From assembly GCF_002222655.1 (NCBI RefSeq), contig NZ_CP022423.1, forward strand, positions 2,418,001 through 2,482,000: DNA of 64,000 nucleotides. The letters run 5' to 3'. Below the pieces are notes generated by a model. That model had not been told where the DNA came from. It saw only the letters and a list, made by a program, of their open reading frames with translations, and did not search any database. This document shows, one piece after another, positions 16,119 to 22,873 of this stretch (position 1 is the first letter of the stretch; each line of letters begins with the position of its first letter). The stretch is from Vitreoscilla filiformis. GTDB taxonomy: Bacteria > Pseudomonadota > Gammaproteobacteria > Burkholderiales > Burkholderiaceae_C. Made by a program: the position numbers and the translations under genes.

Positions 16119-18967
16119 AACCCCTGCGCGCCCAGGTCGCCCGGGCGGATTTGCTGCGGGCACTCGCACTGGATGACACACGCCAGCACCTCACGCTAAG
16201 TGCGGGGGAACAGCACTGGTTCGGATACCAACGGGTTCAGGCTGAACAGCGGTTGGACTTGGCTGTGGAGATGGCCTTGCCAGAGGCCAAGCCGTCGCCC
16301 GTTCCTCCTGCACGCCCCGAAACGCCTACCGAGGCGCAGCACGCCAGCCTGCGCATGGAACACGCTTGGCTGGTGAAAACGCAGCCCATCGAAGCCCCGA
16401 CGCAGCGTGATGAAACGACACCCGCGTTGGCGCCACTGGATGAAGCAGCCACCACCGCGCAAGCCAGCCAGCCGCAAGGCCAGCGCGAAGACCTCTTGCC
16501 CTGGGCGCGGTTGATGCCGGTGCTGCGGCGGCATTTGTCGCAGTCCCGCTTGGGCGGGGTGGATGTGACGATGCTGCTGCGCCACTTGGCCGAACAGCAC
16601 AGCTTGCGCCGTTTACCGCGTGTGCAGCGCAGCCGCTGGAACCCCGACTTGGTGGTGGTGCTGGATTTTCGCGACGCACTGTGGCCCTACCGGCGCGACA
16701 TGCACCGGCTCTGCCAGCGCTTGCTGAGTGAGGTGGGGCGCACGGGTTTGTCGCTGCGGGTGATGGCACACGGCCCGGCGGGAGGCTGGACGGATTGGCT
16801 CGAAGAGCAAGCCTGCCGCCCGCGTATGCCGCAGGTGCTGGATTGGGTGCCACCCGCCCCAGGCAGTTGTGTGTTGTTGGTGAGTGATTTCGGTTGGTTC
16901 GGCGCGCCAGCCGATGGGCCGCCCAGCCCGCTGACGCAGCGTTGGTTGCGCTGGGTGGCGCAACAGCAAAAAGCCCAGGTGACGGTGCTGGGGTTGGCGC
17001 CGCTGGGGGCCGATCAACTGCGGCCCGAGGTGTGTCGCCGCTTGCCGGTGCTGCGCTGGAGCCCGGACGGGCGTTTGCACCCCGAGCGTGCCGCCTCCCC
17101 ACCGTCTGCCGAGCCTGCCGGGCTGGCGCCGTTGTTGGCGATGGTGGCGGTGACGCGCCGGGTCGATCCCCCCTTGATGCGTGCCCTGCGGCGGCTCAAC
17201 CCGGTGACGCCTTTGCATGCAGGTTTGGAAGGGGCGGCGTGGAACCATCCGCACACCCAAGGCGGGCGGGTGTGTACCTTGCGGCCGCAGCATCAGGTGG
17301 GGTATTTGGCGCGTTTTCGCTTGTTGCCCAAGCACTTGCATGCGCAGCAAGACGCGCTGCGCCGCCAGCATCACGCCCACTTGCGCGCCCTGCTGGTGCA
17401 GGAGGAAAACCTGCTGCATGCCGTGCAGGTGCGTTTGGCGCGGGGCGGAAGGCAACCGCCGGGTGAGGTGGAGCAAACGGCGTTGCGTTTCTTCCAGCAC
17501 TTGGTGCTCACGGTGCAGCAGGCCGATGCGGCAACGCTGCGCAACTGGTTGCCTGCCGTGCAGGCGTACCTCAATGAGTTGGATGCGCTCACGGCCAGCG
17601 TGCATCGCCAGGTGTTTTCTGAGTTGATGGCGGCGGTGGTGCAGCGCCGTGGGCAACCCGCTCAGGCGCTGCCGGGGTGGGTGGATGTCGCGGCGTTTCA
17701 GTCGGCCCAAACGGCACCAGGCCGGGCTGTGCAGGGTTATTTAGTGCAAGACCTGAGGCAGCGGCGCTGGCTCATTCAGCCGCAACCGCCTGAGGCGGGG
17801 CAGAACGGGCGGGCGCTGGCTCCAGCAACGCAGGTGGTGGTGCGCTGGCAGAGCCAGGCGGGGGAGCAAGTGCGTGCGCTGCGGCTTGGGTCAGCAGTAC
17901 ACGATCTGGCCGGGCTGGATGAGGTGGTGGGCGTGGAGGTCAACGATGGGCGGCAGGTGTTCCAACTCTTGCCTGTTACGCGGCCCCGGGGGATTTTGGG
18001 GTGGTCACAAAATAAAGACCTCGCATTAAGCTTGATGTTGCCAGATCTTCGTTTTAAAGAAACTACGATCGCTGATGATTTGCTGCGGCCTCACAATTAC
18101 TGGCGGGCGATGCTTGCAGGCCAGCGCTCTCAACTGATCATCGATACCATCCATTTCACTTTGCATGAAGGATGTATCTTTCGGATTGGGGGAGATGATT
18201 TTGGAAGTTATTTAGATTTGCAGTTTAACTCTCGGCGTGGTAAAAATAAAGTAGTGCAACGTTTCCGCTGGATCGAACCTGGCAGTTTCATGATGGGATC
18301 CCCCAAAACCGAGCCGGAGCGTAATAAAAATGAAGGGCCACAACACCGCGTGACGCTGACGCAAGGCTTTTGGCTGGCTGATACGGCCTGCACGCAAGCG
18401 CTGTGGCTGGCGGTGGCGGGAGGAGAGAACCCAAGCATATTCAAAGGTAACGAATTGCCGGTAGAGAACGTTAGCTGGGATGACGTGATGAATAAATTCA
18501 TACCAAAGCTGCAAACATTGCTACCCAAAGGAGCGGAGGCTATATTACCTAGCGAAGCTCAATGGGAATATGCTTGCAGAGCGGGAACGCAGACACCATT
18601 CAATTTTGGCAAACAAATTAATCCTGAGTTAGTTAACTACAATGGGAGCCATCCATACAATAACGGCCCCAAAAGTATAGGCCGAAAAAAACCTGTCCCT
18701 TCAAAAACATTACCAGCAAACAATTGGGGATTGTTTCAGATGCACGGCAATGTGTGGGAGTGGTGTTTTGACGCTCCGCGCGTATACACTGAAGAAACTC
18801 AAACAGACCCACTAGGCCCCATCGGAAATGATAGCCATGCGATACGGGGTGGCTCTTGGTTCTTTTATGCAGGAGATGCCCGATCGGCTTTCCGCTACCC
18901 GGATGTTAAGCCCAGAAATATCGGTTTTCGTTTAGCTCTAAGGTTAATACCAAGCCAAGGGGCTTAA
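16115..18967 (+). CDS. vWA-like domain fused to FGE-like domain
   Basis: A 950-residue fusion. Residues 1-130 are Ala/Pro-rich linker. A vWA-like Rossmann domain starts at about 178 (DLVVVLDFRDALWPYRRDM); the metal-site DxSxS of true vWA domains is changed to DFRDA, so MIDAS is probably inactive. A second strand LLVSDFG (254-260) follows. Residues 360-530 are helical. Residues 714-945 form an FGE-sulfatase/C-type-lectin-like domain (RFRWIEPGSFMMGSP, LPSEAQWEYACRAG, GNVWEW, RGGSW), but the RGGSxxC...C cysteine pair of working formylglycine enzymes is absent. GC content drops sharply from about base 18000 (residue 628) onwards, suggesting module exchange. Together with the MoxR gene this resembles the MoxR-vWA conflict systems. 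Confidence 0.85.
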   Translation: MKPLRAQVARADLLRALALDDTRQHLTLSAGEQHWFGYQRVQAEQRLDLAVEMALPEAKPSPVPPARPETPTEAQHASLRMEHAWLVKTQPIEAPTQRDETTPALAPLDEAATTAQASQPQGQREDLLPWARLMPVLRRHLSQSRLGGVDVTMLLRHLAEQHSLRRLPRVQRSRWNPDLVVVLDFRDALWPYRRDMHRLCQRLLSEVGRTGLSLRVMAHGPAGGWTDWLEEQACRPRMPQVLDWVPPAPGSCVLLVSDFGWFGAPADGPPSPLTQRWLRWVAQQQKAQVTVLGLAPLGADQLRPEVCRRLPVLRWSPDGRLHPERAASPPSAEPAGLAPLLAMVAVTRRVDPPLMRALRRLNPVTPLHAGLEGAAWNHPHTQGGRVCTLRPQHQVGYLARFRLLPKHLHAQQDALRRQHHAHLRALLVQEENLLHAVQVRLARGGRQPPGEVEQTALRFFQHLVLTVQQADAATLRNWLPAVQAYLNELDALTASVHRQVFSELMAAVVQRRGQPAQALPGWVDVAAFQSAQTAPGRAVQGYLVQDLRQRRWLIQPQPPEAGQNGRALAPATQVVVRWQSQAGEQVRALRLGSAVHDLAGLDEVVGVEVNDGRQVFQLLPVTRPRGILGWSQNKDLALSLMLPDLRFKETTIADDLLRPHNYWRAMLAGQRSQLIIDTIHFTLHEGCIFRIGGDDFGSYLDLQFNSRRGKNKVVQRFRWIEPGSFMMGSPKTEPERNKNEGPQHRVTLTQGFWLADTACTQALWLAVAGGENPSIFKGNELPVENVSWDDVMNKFIPKLQTLLPKGAEAILPSEAQWEYACRAGTQTPFNFGKQINPELVNYNGSHPYNNGPKSIGRKKPVPSKTLPANNWGLFQMHGNVWEWCFDAPRVYTEETQTDPLGPIGNDSHAIRGGSWFFYAGDARSAFRYPDVKPRNIGFRLALRLIPSQGA

Positions 18968-18969
18968 CC

Positions 18970-19009
18970 GGGCAGACATACTTGCACGCGGGCTCGTCTG
19001 CCCAAGTAT
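18970..19009 (+). repeat. Interleaved inverted repeats before decayed mntA
   Basis: GGGCAGAC (18970-18977) pairs with GTCTGCCC (18996-19003), and ATACTT (18978-18983) pairs with AAGTAT (19004-19009). The order a-b-a'-b' allows either of two mutually exclusive hairpins, since the absence of linker bases disfavours a pseudoknot. It lies just after the fusion gene stop and 5 bases before the old mntA start. Confidence 0.5.
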
Positions 19010-19014
19010 CACCC

Positions 19015-19229
19015 ATGAAACCCTCAGACTCTCTCGCTTCGCACCGCGCCGCCATTCGTCGAGTAGTGAAGGCCCATCACGCCTGCAATGCCCGCATTTT
19101 CGGTTCCATGGCTCGGGCGAAGACATAGAAGACGGTGACCTAGATGTGTTGATCGACCCCACGCCCGAAACCACCTTGCTGGACGTGCCGGCGCATTTCC
19201 GTGTAGTGGTGCTGGTGCAGGCGGTATGA
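19015..19229 (+). pseudogene. Decayed mntA-type antitoxin gene
   Basis: This stretch is a second copy of the MNT gene found intact at 20543. It opens with the same MKPSD start and continues through HHACNARIFGSMAR, then loses one base after the GS motif, shifting frame. Reading on in the shifted frame gives GEDIEDGDLDVLIDPTPETT, after which about 22 codons present in the intact gene are missing before AHFRVVVL and the stop. The nucleotidyltransferase catalytic DxD remains but out of frame. No HEPN toxin gene follows; a palindromic repeat begins 9 bases after the stop, so the partner was probably lost with that rearrangement. Confidence 0.85.
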
Positions 19230-19237
19230 GCTTTGTC

Positions 19238-19361
19238 TCCCCCTCTCCCCAGCCCTCTCCCACGAGGGGAGAGGGGGCAAAACCGGGTGTTCTGGCGCAC
19301 AGACCTACGCGCTGCACAAAGCCCCTCTCCCCTTGTGGGAGAGGGGTTGGGGAGAGGGGGG
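19238..19361. repeat. 124-bp palindromic dispersed repeat, copy A
   Basis: Two GA/CT-rich arms, each itself a hairpin (CCCTCTCCC/GGGGAGAGGG and CCCCTCTCC/GGAGAGGGG), flank a unique middle of about 50 bases containing CACAGACCTACGC. The whole element is roughly palindromic. A reverse-oriented copy lies at 57871-57995 and one arm lies inside smc at 24603-24641. Similar arms encode PSPQPLSREGRG-like peptides in many proteobacterial proteins. No transposase is present, so it behaves like a non-autonomous element. Confidence 0.9.
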
Positions 19362-19413
19362 ACGCCGCCAAGCCCCTCAGGTCGTTGTTTCCCCCAACTC
19401 CGTCTGTTGAACC

Positions 19414-20292
19414 ATGCGCTCTGCTGATCTCTTCCAACCTCACCCCGCCTTCCCGCCCGAAGTCGCCCACCGCGCCCCACCCGCTGGCCACTGGCCACCC
19501 GCCTGGGCCGTGGCCTGGGGCGATGACCGGTTCGGCCTGTGGGCGGATTTGGAAGTGGGCCGCGTGGTGCAACGCTTCCGCTGGATCGAGCCCGGCAGTT
19601 TCCTGATGGGTTCCCCCAAAACCGAGCCGGAGCGTTCTAGCGACGAAGGCCCACAACACCGGGTAACGCTGACGCAAGGTTTCTGGCTGGCGGACACGGC
19701 CTGCACGCAAGCGCTGTGGCTGGCGGTGGTGGGAGGAGAGAACCCGAGCCGCTTCAAGGGAAGCGACGACTTACCGGTAGACAACGTAAGCTGGGACGAT
19801 GTGATGGAGCAGTTCGTACCCAAGCTGCAAGTGCTTCTGCCCGAAGGCGTGGAAGCAGCATTGCCCAGCGAAGCGCAATGGGAGTATGCGTGCCGAACGG
19901 GCACGCATACTCCGTTCAGCTTTGGCAAACAGATCAACCCTGCGCAAGTGAACTACAACGGAAATCAACCGTACAACGACGGCCAGAAGGGTGAATACCG
20001 CGAGAAGACAGTGCCAGTGAAAGCGTTGCCTGCAAACAGATGGGGCTTATTCCAGATGCACGGCAACGTGTGGGAGTGGTGCTTGGACGAGCGAAGAACA
20101 TACACAGACGCTGAAGCGGTGGATCCGCTGGGGGCTGTCGGGGATGGCCCGCGCGCCTTGCGCGGCGGCGCCTGGTTCTACAACGCTCGGCACGCCCGCA
20201 CGACCTTTCGCTACGTGTACGAACGAGACGGCCGCTGGTTCTACTTCGGCTTTCGTGTAGCCCTGAAGCTCAAGCCCAGCCCAGGGGCGTAG
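19414..20292 (+). CDS. FGE-like (SUMF1/PvdO-fold) protein, second copy
   Basis: A 292-residue protein. After a Pro-rich N region, WAVAWGDDRFGLWADLEVG leads into an FGE-like domain (about 50-287) closely related to the C-terminal domain of the fusion protein; the DNA is nearly identical around 18250-18430/19560-19740 and then diverges. Domain marks: RFRWIEPGSFLMGSPKTEPE, GFWLADTACTQALW, LPSEAQWEYACRTG, MHGNVWEWC and RGGAW. The active-site cysteine pair expected after RGG(S/A) is missing, so enzyme activity is unlikely; the same fold serves as a variable binding domain in other systems. The last 45 residues differ most between the two copies. GC-rich, unlike the first copy. The stop codon lies in the loop of the first hairpin of an array. 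Confidence 0.88.
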   Translation: MRSADLFQPHPAFPPEVAHRAPPAGHWPPAWAVAWGDDRFGLWADLEVGRVVQRFRWIEPGSFLMGSPKTEPERSSDEGPQHRVTLTQGFWLADTACTQALWLAVVGGENPSRFKGSDDLPVDNVSWDDVMEQFVPKLQVLLPEGVEAALPSEAQWEYACRTGTHTPFSFGKQINPAQVNYNGNQPYNDGQKGEYREKTVPVKALPANRWGLFQMHGNVWEWCLDERRTYTDAEAVDPLGAVGDGPRALRGGAWFYNARHARTTFRYVYERDGRWFYFGFRVALKLKPSPGA

Positions 20293-20428
20293 CCCCAAGG
20301 CATTGGGGCCGGAGGCCCCGGAGTGCAGAGGCCGGAGGCCTCCAAGGCGGAGCCTGGTGCATTGGGTCGTGGCGGAGCCACGAATCCGGCGCAGGCGGAG
20401 CCGAAGCCGGACGGCCGCGAAGCGGCCG
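20284..20428 (+). repeat. Array of short perfect hairpins with three-base loops
   Basis: At least six consecutive perfect stems closed by three-base loops: GGGGC-GTA-GCCCC (20284-20296), GGGGCC-GGA-GGCCCC (20305-20319), GAGGCC-GGA-GGCCTC (20328-20342), AGGC-GGA-GCCT (20345-20355), TCGTGGC-GGA-GCCACGA (20367-20383), a nested CCGGC...GCCGG with inner GGC-GGA-GCC (20386-20410), and CGGCCGC-GAA-GCGGCCG (20412-20428). A 14-bp palindrome TGCCAAGCTTGGCA follows at 20458-20471. Loops are GGA four or five times, then GAA and GTA. The array lies between the FGE gene and mntA-hepT and could be an RNA-level regulatory or processing region; GGA in hairpin loops is the recognition triplet of CsrA/RsmA proteins (inference). 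Confidence 0.75.
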
Positions 20429-20542
20429 CGCAAAAAATGGTGATTGCAGACGTTGTTTGCCAAGCTTGGCATGGGCAAACGCAGCCGAAAATAACCAGCC
20501 CATGCACACCCGCACACAGCCTGCACCACCCCAGGAGCACCC

Positions 20543-20833
20543 ATGAAACCCTCAGACCTGCTCGCCCCGCACCGTGCCACCATTCGCCAGGTGGTGCAGG
20601 CACACCACGCGTGCAATGCCCGCATCTTTGGCTCTGTGGCGCGGGGTGAAGATGGGGAGGGCAGTGACTTGGATGTGCTCATCGACCCTACGCCCGACAC
20701 CACCTTGCTGGACATCGGTGCCATTCGCCACGAACTGGTACAGTTGCTGGGGGTGCCGGTGGATGTGCTCACCCCCAATGCCTTGCCCGAGCACTTTCGC
20801 GCCGCCGTGCTGGCCCAGGCGCAACCGGTATGA
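20543..20833 (+). CDS. mntA: MntA-type antitoxin nucleotidyltransferase
   Basis: A 96-residue minimal nucleotidyltransferase. It has the exact family motif GSx10DxD: Gly30-Ser31 then Asp42-Leu-Asp44, followed by VDVLTPNALP. In characterised pairs MntA neutralises its HEPN toxin by adding AMP to a tyrosine of the toxin. The stop overlaps the hepT start by 4 bases (ATGA), so antitoxin and toxin are coupled. Conserved sequence is shared with the decayed copy at 19015. ATG 20543 follows a GGAGCACCC stretch. Confidence 0.93.
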   Translation: MKPSDLLAPHRATIRQVVQAHHACNARIFGSVARGEDGEGSDLDVLIDPTPDTTLLDIGAIRHELVQLLGVPVDVLTPNALPEHFRAAVLAQAQPV

Positions 20834-21186
20834 GCGCCCAACCCCAGCGCACCGCCGACTACCTGCAACACATGGCCCAGGCGATAGAGCGCATCCAGCA
20901 TTACACCCAGGCCATGACGCTGGACGGGTTCCTCAACCAGCCCTTGGTGCAGGATGCCGTGATCCGCAACCTCGAAGTGCTGGGCGAAGCCAGCCACAAC
21001 ATTGAAAAGCACGACCCAGCCTTTGCTGCCGCTCACCCTGAGCTGCCGCTGGCCTTTGCTTACCAGATGCGCAACGCCCTGGCGCATGGGTACTTCAAAG
21101 TAGATTTGGAGATCGTCTGGCGCACGGTGCAGCGGGATTTGCCTCGGTTGCTGGCACAGGTGCAGGGAGTGATGGGGCAGGTGTGA
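20830..21186 (+). CDS. hepT: HepT-type HEPN toxin ribonuclease
   Basis: A 118-residue all-helical HEPN (DUF86) protein. It carries the canonical RX4HXY motif as RNALAHGY (Arg81, His86, Tyr88): Arg and His form the RNase site and the Tyr is the residue modified by MntA in studied systems. NLEVLGEASHNIEK is the usual central helix. It is translationally coupled to mntA. The pair probably functions as an addiction or abortive-defence module that stabilises the island. Confidence 0.93.
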   Translation: MSAQPQRTADYLQHMAQAIERIQHYTQAMTLDGFLNQPLVQDAVIRNLEVLGEASHNIEKHDPAFAAAHPELPLAFAYQMRNALAHGYFKVDLEIVWRTVQRDLPRLLAQVQGVMGQV

Positions 21187-21262
21187 ACCGTTGCACCACG
21201 TCACGCTTACCCTCCGCCCAACGGATGCCACCCGTCTGCGCCATGTGCAAGCCGATGTAAAG

Positions 21263-21363
21263 ACGTGCCGGCCCGCTCGCCCTACACGGCCGCCTCCGCT
21301 GGAACTTCTTCGGCGTTCGTGTGGCCCTGAAGCTCAAGCCCAGCCAGGGGGCGTGGCCCCAAG
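21263..21363 (+). pseudogene. Remnant of an FGE-like gene 3' end
   Basis: The segment resembles the last part of the gene ending at 20292: the bases coding for FFGVRVALKLKPSQGA match FGFRVALKLKPSPGA, continuing into the same GGGGC-GTG-GCCCC hairpin beyond the old stop position. Upstream similarity (DVPARSPY, compare DARSAFRY) is in another frame, so the fragment is frameshifted and truncated. On the opposite strand at 21187-21213 the bases encode VVQRF, the start of the FGE domain, possibly a second, inverted scrap. Confidence 0.7.
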
Positions 21364-21371
21364 CCTGCGCT

Positions 21372-21729
21372 TCAAACAACGTGGGTCTTGACCCACTCAC
21401 GCATCGCGTCGTTGACCCGGGTCTGCCAACCTTTGCCAGTGGCTTTGAGGGCTTCCAGCACATCAGCGTCGAAACGAATCGTTGTTGAGCGCTTGGCCGG
21501 TGTCTTCTGGGAGGGCACACACGCCAGCGCGGCTGTTCATGGCAACCAACTCAGCGTGAATCCCGGCTGGGAGAACCTCGGCAGAACGCTTGGCGTTCGC
21601 AAACCAAGCCGCATCCAACTCGTGCGCGTCAGGATCGGCGGCGATGGCCGCACAGATGGCGACATCCTCCTCGGCAGTCGGCAACTCGACCCGACGACCG
21701 CCCGGCAACGTCAACAATTTGGTGACCAT
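21372..21729 (-). pseudogene. Frameshifted BrnA-like antitoxin gene
   Basis: The first frame starts MVTKLLTLPGGRRVELPTAE and continues with EEDVAICAAIAADPDAHELD, typical of the N-terminal part of BrnA (COG3514) antitoxins. The C-terminal DNA-binding part, KTPAKRSTTIRFDADVLEAL and GKGWQTRVNDAMREWVK, lies in another frame that ends at 21372. The frame change occurs somewhere between 21465 and 21545, so no single intact product is made unless by slippage. No BrnT-type toxin gene lies next to it on either side. It marks the right end of the island before the SET gene. Confidence 0.75.
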
Positions 21730-21743
21730 CACGCCCCCATCCA

Positions 21744-22172
21744 TCAAAGCCGCCCCACACACCCCACCGCCCCACACCGGCACGTCAGCCGCCCCTCATG
21801 GTGCGTTTCCCCATAATCCACGGTGATCTCCTCGCCCACCGCAATCTCGCGCAGCGCGTAAAACTCAATCCGCCCCTCGCGGATGCGCAACTGCCCATTC
21901 GGCTGGCAACTGTGGTTCGTGAAACGCATCGGATCGGTAGAGCGCGCCAAATCCACCGCCGTTTTGTGCGACACCTCCACGATCATGATGCGCTCCAGCG
22001 TCGCCGCCCGGCGCCGCGCTTCCGCAATCGAGATCGTCTCGCCGCGCACCTCGCCGATCTTGTGCCAACCCGGCACCGGCTCCAGCGCAAACACCCCGAA
22101 CCCGTCGATCGGGCTGCGCCGCACCGCCACATCGTATTTTTGGTAAGGCGGACGTATGGCCAAACACCCCAT
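21744..22172 (-). CDS. SET-domain protein (putative lysine methyltransferase)
   Basis: A 142-residue SET-domain protein. Visible motifs are SPIDGFGVFALEPV (SET-N), RFTNHSCQPNG (the NHS core that binds S-adenosylmethionine), GEEITVDYG, and a post-SET-like CRCGAVGCVG at the end. Small stand-alone SET proteins are widespread in proteobacteria and their substrates are mostly unknown. ATG 22172 gives the family length; a longer frame upstream lacks similarity. It is about 100 bases downstream of queF on the same strand. Confidence 0.85.
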   Translation of the reverse strand: MGCLAIRPPYQKYDVAVRRSPIDGFGVFALEPVPGWHKIGEVRGETISIAEARRRAATLERIMIVEVSHKTAVDLARSTDPMRFTNHSCQPNGQLRIREGRIEFYALREIAVGEEITVDYGETHHEGRLTCRCGAVGCVGRL

Positions 22173-22270
22173 CAGCAAAGCCTCCCGATCCGGCGCCGGC
22201 GGCCCACAAACAGGCTCGCACGCAGGCTCCGCGACGACCTCCGAAGAAAACGCACCCAGCCGAGGCAAGG

Positions 22271-22741
22271 TCACAGCCCCGTGGCGTGCGGCAGATGCGG
22301 CGCCGGCACCACCGCATCCCCCGCCCAACCGGGTTGGCGATGCTCGGCAATCACGTTCGTGTAAATGCCGCCGCGCACATACCAACGCGCCGTGATGCGC
22401 GCATAACGCGGGTTCGTCACCGAGACGATCTTGCTCAAAATGTCGTTCGTCACCTTCTCGTGGAACGCACCCTCGTTGCGGAAGCTCCACATGTACATCT
22501 TCAAACTCTTCAGCTCGACGCAGAGCTGATCCGCCACCATGTCAATGGTGAAGTGCGCAAAGTCCGGCTGGCCGGTGAGCGGGCAGTGGCAGGTGAATTC
22601 GGGGATTTGAAACTGGATGACGTAATCCCGCTCCGGCGCCGGATTCGGGAACACATACAGCTCCTTGCTCGGCGCGCTCGGCGGGTTGACCGGCACCGGG
22701 CGTTGTTGAGGGGCGGGAATCAGTTCGTCAGAGTGAGCCAT
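22271..22741 (-). CDS. queF: NADPH-dependent 7-cyano-7-deazaguanine reductase, short type
   Basis: A 156-residue type I QueF, which reduces preQ0 to preQ1 in queuosine synthesis. The nucleophile Cys lies in [15 protein letters not shown], and the substrate/cofactor motif is [16 protein letters not shown] with FHE following. ATG 22741 is preferred over 22786 because the family begins close to residue 16 of the longer frame. Divergent from smc. A later enzyme of the same pathway, queG, is encoded at 33978. Confidence 0.95.
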   Translation of the reverse strand: MAHSDELIPAPQQRPVPVNPPSAPSKELYVFPNPAPERDYVIQFQIPEFTCHCPLTGQPDFAHFTIDMVADQLCVELKSLKMYMWSFRNEGAFHEKVTNDILSKIVSVTNPRYARITARWYVRGGIYTNVIAEHRQPGWAGDAVVPAPHLPHATGL

Positions 22742-22873
22742 GGCGTGCGGGAAGAAAACCAAGAAAAAAGACCGCGATGGTATCATCCCGCCGCCTTTGC
22801 GGCCAGATTGGCACGCGATTTCCCCTTGTAGATCAAAGACTTAAGATGCGCGCCCGCCCGGTCGCGCCACGCG

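Noticed and set aside
18970..19009. H-type pseudoknot
   Set aside because: With no linker bases between arms, both stems cannot form together; alternative hairpins are more plausible.
18256..21363. Complete diversity-generating retroelement around the FGE genes
   Set aside because: No reverse transcriptase or Avd gene is present in the window, and the only related repeat (21263-21363) differs from the gene end at G and T as well as A positions, unlike a true template repeat.
22742..22873. preQ1 riboswitch ahead of queF
   Set aside because: The leader lacks the C-rich loop and A-rich tail of known preQ1 aptamers.
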